From assembly GCA_037447655.1 (NCBI GenBank), contig JBBHKE010002052.1, forward strand, positions 1-64,000: a stretch of DNA of 64,000 nt, written 5' to 3'. The position numbers were made by a program, and so were the translations under genes. Each line of letters opens with the position of its first letter. Position 1 is the stretch's first letter. Source of the stretch: Zygnema cylindricum (Eukaryota > Streptophyta > Zygnematophyceae > Zygnematales > Zygnemataceae). Below, piece after piece: positions 46,201-57,247 of this stretch. The notes beneath the pieces are model-generated. The model saw nothing but the letters and a program-made list of their open reading frames with translations, searched no databases and was not told the origin of the DNA.

Positions 46201-46894
46201 GTTGTTCCATTAGGCGGTCTCAGTAAACGTCAAAAATTCATTTACTGAAGCTATCCTTCCATTGTGTCGGGTCAGTAATCGACATTTTATTTGCGTGGCA
46301 CACTCTGATTTGTCCACGTAATAGATGGAAACGATTTTGGTAATCTTCAAAGAATCTCCGACAGCAAATTGTGACCACATATTTGTACCAGTGAAGGTAA
46401 AAAGTGACTCGTACGACATATTGAATTAAATCTGTACGGGCGGACGAAACTTAAAATTTGTAAAAGAGTACGAAAATGTCAAAATGGTCATTGGATGTGT
46501 CAGAAGCGTGAAACAATATCCTCCGTCAAAGATTTTCTTGCGGCTTCCGGTGGCCTCGCATCCTCCCTGCCGGAAGGCACATGTCATATGCGACGTATAC
46601 CCACCTGGTCGCGCGGTCGTCGTGGATATTTGTTCACTTTTCCTCGAGGCACGTGACCTACTCCGGGTCACTTGTTGCGAACTGAAAGTGTCAGACGATG
46701 GCGTATCCGATTATGCATCCGACAGTCCACGTTTACGCCCATAAACGTGGAGAATCAAATCGCTCATTCAGTATGCTTGTATTTATGACATTTTGTGTTT
46801 GGTACGGCACTGTACGAAAAAGTACGGCTTTCAGTAAACAACGACATTTTTCCCCTAAAGGAACCTTACCCTAACACTTCCGAGTTTCATTGGC
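46201..46894. other. No gene recognised
   Basis: Frames at 46210-46419, 46426-46671 and 46484-46744 show no domain. Moderately GC-rich near 46540-46640. Confidence 0.45.
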
Positions 46895-47113
46895 TACACC
46901 GTGAATCGCTATTAGGGTTAATGCTTTTTTTGTCACTTAAAACATATTTTTGCCGTACACACATGTCGAATTGTGGATCCGACGCTCGCGATCGAAATGT
47001 AAGAATCTTAGCTTCCGATTGGCGGTCTCAAATAAATAATCGGACAATTGTGTACGGAAAAAAAATGTTTTAAGTGGTGTAAAAAAATTTAACAGTAATA
47101 GCGATACACGGTA
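46895..47113. mobile_element. TACACCG-family MITE, 219 bp
   Basis: TACACCGTGAATCGCTATTA and inverted AATAGCGATACACGGTATA. Interior as in the intron-3 copy (TTGCCGTACACAC, AAGTGGTG). Confidence 0.83.
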
Positions 47114-47489
47114 TACTGCAGTTACGGTGTACGGACATTGTAACAAGCTCAAGTTTTGTTAGGGCTACACCTAGATATGATTTCTCGTCCAGAGTCGCCA
47201 AAGTTAATTAGGGTGTACGGACAGTGTGAAAAAAATTCCAAGCTGGGAAACTATCATAGACGGTCGGCAAAAATGTGTATGCTTTCGCCGGATATTCGTA
47301 TATCTAATAGCGTTTATGAAAAAGTTTTTACACGACAATACTGAGAAGATCTTGGCCATCCGAACGACAACTTTTATGGTGGGATACATTTTTGTTTGTT
47401 TTTTGTTTTTGCATTAGATTTTTTCCTGTTTTACAAACAAAAGTTGAAACCTATTATGACCACAGTAATTAAGAGGGAAATCTTGCGGA

Positions 47490-48250
47490 CACGGACTAAT
47501 GTCATATCCCCATGTAACTTTAAATTAACGGACTACTTTGTATTCTAACGAAGATTCTATGTATATTGTTTTAAGTGTCCCAATGCTTAGGCGGTGTGCC
47601 CATGTAATTTAAACTTTGAAATGAAACTTTGGATTTTAGCGCACATTTTCAGTTGTACTTTTCAAAGTGTTCCTATGTCCAAGAATAGTTGTACTTTTCA
47701 AAGTGTTCCTATGTCCAAGAATGAAATCGTTACTTAGAGCCTTCTTTACTTTAAATGTGTAATAGTTGTATACGTCTACAAAATGTGCGACAATTTTAGA
47801 CTTCTATTTCTTTGTGACATTGTAGATGTTTAGGGTTTTGTGACATTGCGAAGTCATGCTACCGTGTGACGTCGTTAGTACGTAAGCTTTACGCCATGGC
47901 TTCTTGATATCTTTTTTTATCTTTTATCACTCGATACGCCATCAAAATACGACAAAAAAAAAAAAAACTTTCATTCTATGCCATTATTGTTGTATTTTAT
48001 CCAAAGAAGAGAGAAAGAGGAGAGGTAGAGTGAGAAAGATGGGGAGAGACGAGGATAGCGTAAATTTTTGTGAAGGACCCATGAATGAAAGTGGAAGTCC
48101 GAGACCCCTGCGATTTTTTTTCCGCACATGCTTATCATTTTCCTTTGTACATGCGCTTTACGAGAAGGAAAAAATATAGCATGCACTCTCTCTCTCTCGT
48201 GCAAAAAAAAATGAAAACATTTGACGCGTGAAATAACAATTTCATATTCG
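47490..48250 (+). repeat. Dispersed repeat, GGGCGTGTTCCCATG family, copy 4
   Basis: CCCCATGTAACTTTAAATTA and TGTGCCCATGTAATTTAAAC near 47510-47615, a 42-bp direct duplication (TTGTACTTTTCAAAGTGTTC) at 47654-47715, TTTAGGGTTTTGTGACATTG at 47829, and the AAGGACCCATGAATGAAAGT block at 48073. It is cut before the right terminus. Confidence 0.65.
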
Positions 48251-48429
48251 TCAATCGACTAAAACTTATCGTGTATCACTAATTAGTGTCATTGTATTTG
48301 TATCCACTTGAAATGTCTTTTATCCGCGCACATACGTTGTATTTTCGGTGGGCGATTGACAGAACCTTACCTTTCTATCCGATTGATTCGATTAACAATT
48401 TGACGATTGTGCAAGAAGAAAAGGTGTTT

Positions 48430-50865
48430 TAAGAGTTATTTTGCGATGTTTTGACACTTCAATTGGGTGCCCGAGGTTTTGATATGTTCTTTTCAGTATG
48501 TTCTCTTATAACTAGTTGGGTTTTTCCCCCTCGGATTTGTGATCTTCTCACGGCGTCTCGCCTTGTGGTTGTCACCAAATCCAATAGGGGGATTCGCCCT
48601 ATTGCCGTGGGAGAGGACTTATGCCGATTCGTAGCTCTTGTCGTTGGTATCGAACTCTAGCCCGGCTGTTATGATTATTTTTCTCCTCATCAGTTTAAAG
48701 TTGCCACTCGGGGAGGTTGTGAGACCGTGGTCCACGGGGTTCGAGCTTTGTTTATGTCCATGTGATTGGTTGGTCATTCAAGTCAACGTTTTTAACGCCT
48801 TCAATACGGTGGATCGAAACATTATTTTTCCGGAGCTTATGGCTGCCCCTTCCCCGATTATCCAATTATTCCCTTTTGTGCGAGCTTTTTATTCTCTAAC
48901 CAGCAACCTCTCCTTCTCAACTGACATTGTCCTCTCTCTCCTCAACGATCGCCACTCGTCAAGGGACTCTCTTGAAAGACCTTTATTAGGTTTTGCACAT
49001 AGCCGCCCTTTGTGTTTTCGTTACGCTTTCCCTTCTTGCATTTTCCTTCGGTTGTAGATGATACACATATTATGGGACCTTAGGTCATGCTGACATATAA
49101 TTTGTTCAAGAATCGTTTGGTTGTACTCACACTTTTTGGCCAACCCACGAAGTGTGTTATTTTGTACCCTCAAGATATTCCACTCTTTTACTCCCCCTTT
49201 TGATTTTCAAACTCCTCCTCCCTCCGATGGCATTCGTGTATTTGGTTGGCCCCTTGGTTAGGATACTTTCATGACCTAAGTATTTTTATAATGCTCTTGA
49301 GACATATTTGTCCAATGTGGACGACCTTTCTAACACTCGCGATCCCCAAGTGGCTTTTGCTTTATTGAATTAGGTGTTTCCCCCACCACTCGTTTTACCT
49401 TACTCGCACTTCCTCTCCCACCCCAACAATTGTTTCATCTCTTTACGTCTTTGATAACATCACGTGGACATCTTTCACACTTTGTTTGGTCGTGGGGCAT
49501 TTGATTGCGAGTTTGGGCCTTCTGCCCGCATTCAGACATCACTGTCTCTGCACCAGGGATTAGGTTTACTTTTTACTACATGTGTTGATCCTGCTACCTA
49601 TTTGGGAAGTTTGTGCCTTATTACCCCCACTCTTGTTTCTCGCTTTTTGGTCGGGGACACCCCTATTCTCACTACCTTTGTCTTTCGGGTTTGAAAAGGG
49701 TGCCTTCCAACGGTTCCTTTTCGATGCGGCACGTTCTCTTCTTACTCCTACTATGCCTGTTTTTTCCACCCTTGATACAAAATCAGTTGCACATGTCCAT
49801 GAACTAATTTTCGATTGGGTTGTCGCCGCGATTAAAATTGAGCTTCTCAAAGTGCTTCCCTCGTTTTCTTCGTGTGCCCGCTTTCTCTTATGTGGTTGAC
49901 CTAGTTTTGGGGGCTGGCCATTCACTACACTTAATTTATCCACTATACGGTTCATGCCAGCTCAAATCACCACCGCCATCAAGTTCCGATTCGGCCTCCC
50001 TCATCCACCTTTACTTGGCTCTCTGGTTTACTCGTGTGGCCTTGTGCTTCAGCACGATGGCATCCATTTGCTTCATTGCTCCCATAGGGGAAAATCGATT
50101 TAGGGGCACGACACAATTCGCGACACCATTGTGACTATCTATTTCGAGGGGGGATTACTTGTGCCTCGGGAGGTTTCTAGTATTATTCTTTCGCGCCGGA
50201 TTGATAGTGTTTTGCTCATTGGTGAGGGTCACATATGTGGTGACGTTGTTTTGGTGAGTCCTACTTGGACTACAGTCGTTGGTCAAGCAGCTTGACATGT
50301 TGGAGTGGCCGCCGGTGATGCCGCTAAGACGAAGGAGGGTGATTATGCACACTAAGATCCAATGGATGACTTTATTCCAGGGCAGTCGAGATATTTGGTT
50401 GTTTGGGTGTGTCTTTGGACGAGTTTCTCCGTACTTGTGGAAGACACTCATTCGAGCAACGCGAACCTGAGAGCCCTCATGCTTCAGTCCTTACTTCATT
50501 TTATCGTCAACGTTTATCTATGGTTTTACAACGATTGCAAGAACATATCCTCCTTCGATCGGCTTTTGTGGTTGTGGATCATCAGCGTGTTCCGGAACTC
50601 CCTCAACGTGCCCCCTCGGGCTTGGGGGACTTATGAGGTTGCTTTTCGTATATATTTAAGTTTGTTGAGGTTGGGTTGGGTAGTGCTTGTTTAAGTGCGT
50701 TGTTGTGTTGTTTTTTTTGGGTTTGTGGCCTCTTTGAGTGTGTTTATTTTATGTGCCATATGTATGTGTTAAGGTTGCTTTTATTTTTGCCCTGCTTGTA
50801 GTTTTTCACAGTTGGGCATGCCACCTCTTTTGTACCCCTGGACTCAAATGAGTAATAATAATAAT
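48430..50865 (+). pseudogene. Non-LTR retrotransposon (LINE) reverse transcriptase, decayed
   Basis: Fragments in several plus frames: LTASRLVVVTKSNRGIRPIA (48550-48610, RT entry), NVFNAFNTVDRNIIFPEL then FPFVRAFYS (48780-48895, motif A region), and VVDDTHIMGP at about 49055-49085 (catalytic box C). A C-terminal DEFLRTCG...SFYRQRLSMVLQRLQ follows at 50415-50540. In motif A the expected Asp is Asn. No LTRs are present and a TAATAATAATAAT tail ends the element (50853-50865), as for LINEs. At least six frame breaks. Confidence 0.82.
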
Positions 50866-51938
50866 CGTGCTTTTTAATTCAATCTGGTTTATCAACAATA
50901 ATAGGAAAAGGGGATGTAGTGAACAAGAATTTCAAATGAATTTTGTAGTGGCTATAAAGATTTATTCAGAGTGGTTATAACAATTCCTATTAAACATGAC
51001 AACGTCACATAGAACAAAACACAGACTACAGTTCATAAAACATACAACATACTACAGAGCGGGAGAGGGAGAGGGAGCGGGAGAGGGAGAGGGAGAGGGA
51101 GGGAGAGGGAGAGGGAGAGGGAAAGGGAGAGGGAGAGGGAGAGGGAGAGGGGGAGAGAGAGGAGAGAGAGATGGAGAGAGGAGAAAGGGGGAGGGGGGGG
51201 GAGAGGGAGAACTCAGACCACATTGCAAATCACATACTCCATACAATACATACGAAATGTCATTTCGCATGCATCATACTTCACAGCTCACATCTTGTAA
51301 AAGGCTTCTTCATACTTTATTTAACGTATTCCAAATATTTTTATTTGTAAAATTGTGTGGAGTGTGAAATAAAAATCACAAAAATCACTAAAAAACTCAC
51401 TTAAAAAAACCTTGTTACTTTAAAGACTGTTAAATAGCTTTAAAAATAACTTCAAAGAACTTTTAAATAACTTAACTTGAAAATCCACATTATTGATTGT
51501 GTTATATAAAAAAAGAGAGACTGAAAAAAATAAAAACCACGAATGGAAACATTTCGTACTGACAAAAACAACAATGCAATTTTATTTTATTTTGAAAGAA
51601 ATCTCTATATTTTTTGAAAAGAAAATCTCCAAAATTGAATTTGAAGTTCACAAAAGCCCCAAAAAAAAAAAAAAAAAATGAGAAAAAAGGGGAGTGCATT
51701 AAAATCGTCATAAAATGACAAAAAATAAAGTACATGAGGAATAAAAGCCTCTGAGGGGACAAAAATGACCTAAAAATCAAAATTAAAACCCTAAGAAAAA
51801 ATAGCTTTAAACAAAATGAACAAAAAGCCTAAAAAAAAATAGTTAAAATAATCGACAAATTTCACTCTCTTCCAAAGAGATTAAACTCAAAAGTTTCGAA
51901 AAGACGAAACCTACAATATCATAAAAATAATAATAATA

Positions 51939-51942
<4 letters not shown>
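50866..51942. other. Intergenic; GA-rich tract, no gene
   Basis: A GGGAGAGGGAGAG microsatellite at 51058-51208, then AT-rich sequence. It may be a downstream part of the F-box transcription unit, but no exon is recognised. Confidence 0.5.

Positions 51943-51998
<56 letters not shown>
51943..51998. repeat. Poly-A run of about 50 bases
   Basis: Uninterrupted A run preceded by ATAATAATATATATATT. Could mark a retroposed 3' end or a slippage-expanded tract. Confidence 0.9.
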
Positions 51999-51999
<1 letters not shown>

Positions 52000-52074
52000 G
52001 GGAAGGTGAGGGGAGGGAAACCCACTATCCACACAAAAAATACGAGCCGTATTACCCCTTCAATAAAACGAAAA

Positions 52075-52350
52075 AAAAAAAATCCCCAAAACTCCCTCTA
52101 ACATTGACAATAACCCTAGCCCTACAAATAACTTGAACCCTATATCCGGAACCCTAACCCTTAAAAACCCTAATCCATTGGAAAAAGGTCAACCATTTAA
52201 AAACTCCAAAACCCTAAACACCAAAAATCTTCAAATATGTCCCATCCTCCCTCTCAAAAACAAATCCCATCCCACAAAAACCATAAGAAAAACCCACAAA
52301 AACCCTACAATAATATCACTTCCTCCCTAATTTCTAAACTATTTTACAAA
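52075..52350. repeat. CCCTAAA-rich low-complexity tract
   Basis: Irregular CCCTA, AACCCTAACCC and AAAACCCTA words resembling decayed plant telomere (CCCTAAA) motifs. Not a regular telomeric array. Confidence 0.55.
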
Positions 52351-52472
52351 TTTTTTTTTTTTCCCCTGGGGTTTTCTAAGGCTTTTCCGGGTTTTCTACG
52401 GCTTTCTTAGGGACTATTTTTAAGGTTTTCTCAGGGTTTTACATAATTTTTTTAGGATTTTGTATGAATTTT

Positions 52473-54582
52473 TTAGGTTCCATGATCTTTTTTGAGGGTT
52501 TTGTGAAAGTTCTTGTTTTTTTTCACATGATGAGAAAAAAAAACGCGGCGTCGTGATCCCAATTCGTGAGATGAGGTAAGCGAAACCTTGATTTCCAAGA
52601 ACTGGGATGGGGAACCTCGTCGACGGCCAATCGGAGAAGAGTACACGTGTCGCGATGACGTTTCATTTCGATTTTGTACATTTCAAAATCATTTCTCGGA
52701 GGTTCAAATTTTTCGTTACTCACGAGTTGTTGCCGAAGTTTTGACAAACAGTTCAGAATTCGATCTTCCTCCTCCTCGGCACAAATTTCGACAAAATTTT
52801 GGGCGTCGAGAGGGAGAGAAGAAGAAGAGTGTTGTCTTTTTTCACCGTTTTTTTCGACGTTTTTTTCGAATCGTTTTTTGAAGTAGTCGGTCGTCGCTTT
52901 CGAGCGCCAAGATTCGCAGGAATGTTGTCCTTTTATTTCCTTTATGTGTAACCTGTCCACATATATACATATATATAAACATAAAAATAAATATAAAAAT
53001 TAATCTTTAGTATATGCACATAAGATTTTGTGGAAAAGGTTCTTAAGGAGAGGGAAAGGGAGAGGGAGAGGGACAAAAAGAGAAAGGGAGAGAGAAAGGG
53101 ATAGGGAGAGGAAGAGAGAAAGGGAGAGGGGAGAAGAGAGGGAAAGAGAGCAAAAAAAAAAAAACCATTTCTCAGCTTAATAGCCATAATCCCCTCATCA
53201 CACATCAACAAAAACGTTAAAAATACAAAAACCGCCGCAAATTTCATTAAAAACATATACACATATACATACATACAAATAACGTAAATTTATTATAGCG
53301 TTATTAATACAAATATATATACGTCTATATAATGTAATAATAAACATATATATGTACATGTATATATAATGTATGTATATATATATGTCTATGTGTGTGT
53401 TCGTACATGCGTATCCGGAAAAAAAGGTCCTAAAAACAAAATTTCCATCGATTTTTCTACCATTTTTTTCTCACTAAGTCTCTATATGACAAAAAATTGC
53501 AAAAAATATGAATTCCAGTTTTGCTAACAGAAAGACAGGAGAAGAAAATAGAGGGAAGGAGGAAAGGAGGGAGGAACGGAGAAGGGGAAGGACCGATACA
53601 GGAAAATGGCAAAGAGAGAGGGAGAGGGAGGAGGAGGGAAGAAGAGATGGAGAGACAGACAAAGAAAGTGAAGAGGCAATTGGAAGCAGAGAAAATACAG
53701 ACAGACACAGGGAGGAGAGGGAGAGGGTGAGAGTGAGAGTGAGTGAGGGAGAGAGGGAGAGGGCGAGAGGGAGAGGGGGAGAGAGAGAGAGGGCGAAAGT
53801 GAGAGGGGGGAGAGAGAGAGAGACGAAAGAGAGACGAGAAAGAGAGAGACGAGAGAGAAACGAAAGAGAGAGAGACGAGAGAGAGAGACGAGAGAGAGAC
53901 GAGAGAGAGAGAGACGAGAGAGAGAGAGAGAGGAAGAGAGAGAGAGAGAAAAAAAGAGAGAGAACAGAAGATGGAGACGACACCTTTTTATATGCTCTCT
54001 CACTTCCATCACCGGACAGCGACAAATGTAACACGGATCCAATAAGAGCCCGTCCCTCGCCCGAGCCTGATTCACCGCCTCCCCGCAACACTCTTCCCTC
54101 CACTCCCTCGAAACGCTCCGAAGCTTCATTCTCGTTGACGTCGGGATCCGAGCCAAACAGCTCAAAGCAATTTCCTCCGGAAGTCCGGGAATTAGGGTTC
54201 CCGAATGAGACACATTTTCCGCACCTGTCACACTTTTGGAGGTGGAGGAGGCGGAGGGTGGGATAGTGGCAATGGAGGAGGTGTGGGAAGAGGTGGTGAT
54301 AGAGTAGGCGGTAGGGATGGAGGTAGAGGTGGTGGTAGAGATGGTAGTAGTGACACGTGGCCAGATTTGGAGAAATTCAGGAATATGAGGGGATTTTTGG
54401 AAGGAGTGAGAGGAATGAGAGGTGCCTGCGGAGGAGGAGGAGGTAGTGGAGAAGTTGGCGGAAGAGAAGGCGGAGGAGGAGGCGGAGGAGGTAAAAGAAG
54501 GGACAGTTTTGTTCTTCTTTTTGGATTTGGATACAAAAAGGAAAGAACAACAGTTGAAGTTGGAGTGTTTGTTGGTACCCAT
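52473..54582 (-). CDS. F-box protein, plant kelch-F-box type N-terminus (predicted)
   Basis: Exon 1 is 53984-54582 from ATG 54582: a basic, then Ser/Thr-rich stretch (residues 25-125), then an F-box at about 130-165 (LIPGLPEEIALSCLARIP...LRSVSREWRE). LIPGLPxDxAxxCLARxP is characteristic of plant kelch-type F-box proteins, which recruit substrates to SCF ubiquitin ligases. Exon 2 is 52724-52952, with acceptor GGACAG, donor GTGAGT and matching phase. It has an acidic-coil stretch (AEEEEDRILNCL). A possible last exon is 52473-52601 (acceptor CATCCCAG, 42 residues to TAA). The model totals 318 residues. Kelch repeats are not seen, so the 3' end may be wrong or the gene truncated. Intron 1 (about 1 kb) is CT-rich on the sense strand like the expansin introns. 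Confidence 0.65.
53040..53155. repeat. GA-rich microsatellite in F-box intron 1
   Basis: GGGAGAGGGAGAGGGA-type run, CT-rich on the sense strand. Confidence 0.85.
53535..53970. repeat. GA/GACGA-rich microsatellite in F-box intron 1
   Basis: GAGAGAGAGACGAGAGAGAG units, up to 14 bp from the exon-1 donor. Confidence 0.9.
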
Positions 54583-54595
54583 GGGGAGAGAGATA

Positions 54596-54626
54596 AGGGA
54601 GAGGGATAGAGAGAGATAAGGGAGAG

Positions 54627-54662
<36 letters not shown>
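54596..54662. repeat. GAGAGATAAGGGAGAGGGAT repeat then (GA)n
   Basis: Two copies of a 29-bp unit, then (GA)n, immediately 5' of the F-box start codon. The sense strand reads as a CT-rich leader, as in the expansin gene. Confidence 0.85.
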
Positions 54663-54664
<2 letters not shown>

Positions 54665-55789
54665 AAAAGAGTGATAAGAGAGAGACGAACCAAAATTTTC
54701 AATGTTTTGGTCCAAAAACTGCCTAAAAACTAAATTTTAAAAGCTCAAGCTATTATTCTCGAAAAATAAAAAAAAAAAAAAAAACAGGTATCTAAAGAGG
54801 AAAAGAAAGGTTTATTTGACCAATCTCCCTTGGAATAAGGTTTAAAAAAAGCCAAATTTTCTTATTAGGAGTCATCTATGAGCAAATTAGGGTTTGCTGT
54901 ACACAGAAGAAAAAACCCTAAAAAGGATTGCTACAACATGTCTACGAAAATGTTCAAAACAAAGGAATAAAGTAAAATAAAAAAAACAAACACGGGAAAA
55001 AGAAACAAGATGGAAAAATAAAAGGAGCGGGAAAGAATATACAATCGAAAAAAAAAAAACAATTCCCTACTCTATACGTCGCGGTAGTAAAGATATTGAA
55101 AATTAGGGTTACTGCTCAATTAGGGTTAGGGCTACAGTAGATTGGAGGGAAGATTTCTTTAGAAGGACGTCCGAACGAGACAATTTAGATCAGTTTTGAG
55201 GTACAGTACCGGTATGTATAGTGTCACGTATCGACCCGATTTTTTGTTAATATTAGGCGCCTTGAAAATCGGCAGGTACCGATTGTTTTCCGTTCACATC
55301 GCAAAATTCCAGTTTTCAGTGTCAATATTTGAAACACTTCGACCGCAAAAATGAAAGGACAAAAATGTTGTTTTTTCCTTCTTATGTGCGTCCTACATGC
55401 AGTTCTGAATTTAATTTGTCTTTAGCGCTTTTTGGTATTTTAAGATTTTATTAGGCCACGTGGCGAACTATGCATGGCTTAAAAATGGTCCGGTAATTTA
55501 ATGGAACCTACTGTTGTACTGTCGGTGCAACGTTCTGTACGGAATGACTTCGGTCCAAACAGGAGTACAGGACAATGATGACAAGTGACGACAATGTTGC
55601 CGACGAAGTATTATTCTTTTCAACGTTTGAACTTTTAACCCAGTTTTCAAACCGGTTAAACCGTTGCGTCAATTTCCGAAGTTTGCCCGTATGTCCATTC
55701 ACGTACGGACTATATTATACAGTACAAGAGTATATTTTGTTTTACAGTACAATAGTACATGAATCATTGTGAACAAACGTACAGGTAAG
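54663..55789. other. F-box upstream region, no gene recognised
   Basis: TTAGGGTTT-type words near 54888 and 55110-55130. Short frames are unconvincing. Confidence 0.5.
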
Positions 55790-55840
55790 TACACCGTGTA
55801 TCGCTATTAGTATTTAACCCTAATAGCGATACACGGTGTA
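55790..55840. mobile_element. Minimal 51-bp TACACCG element
   Basis: Left arm TACACCGTGTATCGCTATTA + G and its exact 21-bp complement, separated by nine bases, with TA at both ends. All internal sequence of the family is missing. Confidence 0.85.
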
Positions 55841-55894
55841 ATAGATGAAGCACATGCACTTTTTAAAAATTTGAAATCCAAAGTTTTAGGCCAA

Positions 55895-56047
55895 TGCACC
55901 ATTTATCGCTAATAGTGTTAAATGCTTTTTTTCCACAGAAATGAACCTTTCTCCATACATACTTGTCGGAAAAATAATCTGACGGTTGCGATTTAAAGGC
56001 AAGATTCCCCCTTTCCGATTGGCGGTCTAACAGCGATACACGGTGTA
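55895..56047. mobile_element. TACACCG-family MITE, 153 bp
   Basis: Left arm TGCACCATTTATCGCTAATA, right arm AGCGATACACGGTGTA. The interior shares CGATTGGCGGTCT with 46895-47113, so this is a deleted derivative. Confidence 0.7.
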
Positions 56048-56080
56048 GTATATTTAATATTTTACTCGACTGTCCACCTT

Positions 56081-56493
56081 GAATCGTTATTAGCGTATAG
56101 AAATTATTAGTGTAAGAAAAAACTACACCGCCAATCGTTATTAGCGTTGTGTACGCTAATTCCGTCTCGCCCTTTTTTTTATTTATTCTCAAATAGAATT
56201 ATCCACACTATTAAAAAAAAACCCTAATTCCTTATTAGAATAGACGATTTCTTCGAAAAATTCCAAATTCCCAATTAGCGTAAACCACGCTAATTATTCG
56301 TAAAAGCTAAAAAAACTTACACGCTTATAACGATTGGCGGTGTAGCGTCATTAATTCTAATTTAGTGTCGGGAGACGTGGCAGATTATGGTCCACGTCCT
56401 TAAATAGTGTAATTTATTATATTTAAGGTATCAATGTCAAAATTTTGGGGTGCCGTTATAGCGTACATAAGGCTAATAACGATTCACGGTTTA
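56081..56493. mobile_element. Outer TACACCG-related element hosting another
   Basis: Left arm TCCACCTTGAATCGTTATTA and right arm TAATAACGATTCACGGTTTA. Inside it lies the complete element 56124-56344. Removing that leaves about 190 bp. Confidence 0.6.
56124..56344. mobile_element. TACACCG-family MITE, 221 bp, nested
   Basis: TACACCGCCAATCGTTATTA and inverted TATAACGATTGGCGGTGTA with TA ends. Its interior is the reverse of 14539-14749 (GTGTACGCTAATTCCGTCTC...GGTTTACG blocks). Confidence 0.85.
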
Positions 56494-56744
56494 GTGCTTC
56501 TTTTAAACGCCGTAAACCTCCAAAAAAAGTATTCGTAGATATTGGAACTTGGAGAAAAAATCATTTAGCAATTTTGACTAGGATTTGGAAGAATACAAAT
56601 AAAATCAATTAGTTAGACAAACTTTTTAAGTACCTATTGACCTATTCTAAAACTCAGTTTAACCTGATAAATATGTTTTAATTGAGGTTAAAACGTTGAG
56701 ACTTCTTTTCAACGTTTTAAGCCTTTTGGAGGTATCGGTTTAAA

Positions 56745-57053
56745 ACATAGTTCAAAAGTAGGTGCTTTTATGGTAGGCCTTTGGTCGGCGCCTTTATCGT
56801 AAGTTGTGTTATGGGCTTTTCATGTGATCTTCTTAGATCGCTACTTTGATCAGCGACCGTCCGATCGTCCAAATCTGACGGTTTAAATAATAAAAAAATG
56901 GTCTGAATGTTTTAATTGGTCCAATTTTTGGTCCGAATGTTTTAATTGGTCCAAATAGGTCCGAATACAATATGGGTATTAAGGTCATATTGTATGTTTT
57001 GCACACAATAGACATATTGTATGGGCCTACTTTCACCTACTTTTGAACTATGG
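56745..57053. mobile_element. CCATAGTTC inverted-repeat element, 309 bp
   Basis: Termini (A)CATAGTTCAAAAGTAGG and CCTACTTTTGAACTATGG, flanked by TTTAAA on both sides (56739-56744 and 57054-57059). Interior as in 34648-34955, reverse orientation. Confidence 0.87.
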
Positions 57054-57247
57054 TTTAAATTTTTAAACCCTAGTTCGAAAATATATATCCAATTGGGCGT
57101 ATGATACGCATATTGTATCTGCTTTTAGTTAAAATCGAGGAGGACAAGATTGGGACACGTGTGCGACGAATCCAACGGACCAAGTTTGTTGCACTCAATT
57201 AATATGGTGTCACATGACAGTACACCGCGAATCGTTATTAGTGTCAA

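Noticed and set aside
52075-52350. Internal telomere array
   Set aside because: CCCTAAA words are irregular and mixed with other sequence.
53508-54266. 252-codon plus-strand frame rich in Glu and Arg
   Set aside because: It is an artefact of GA repeats lying antisense to the F-box intron and exon.
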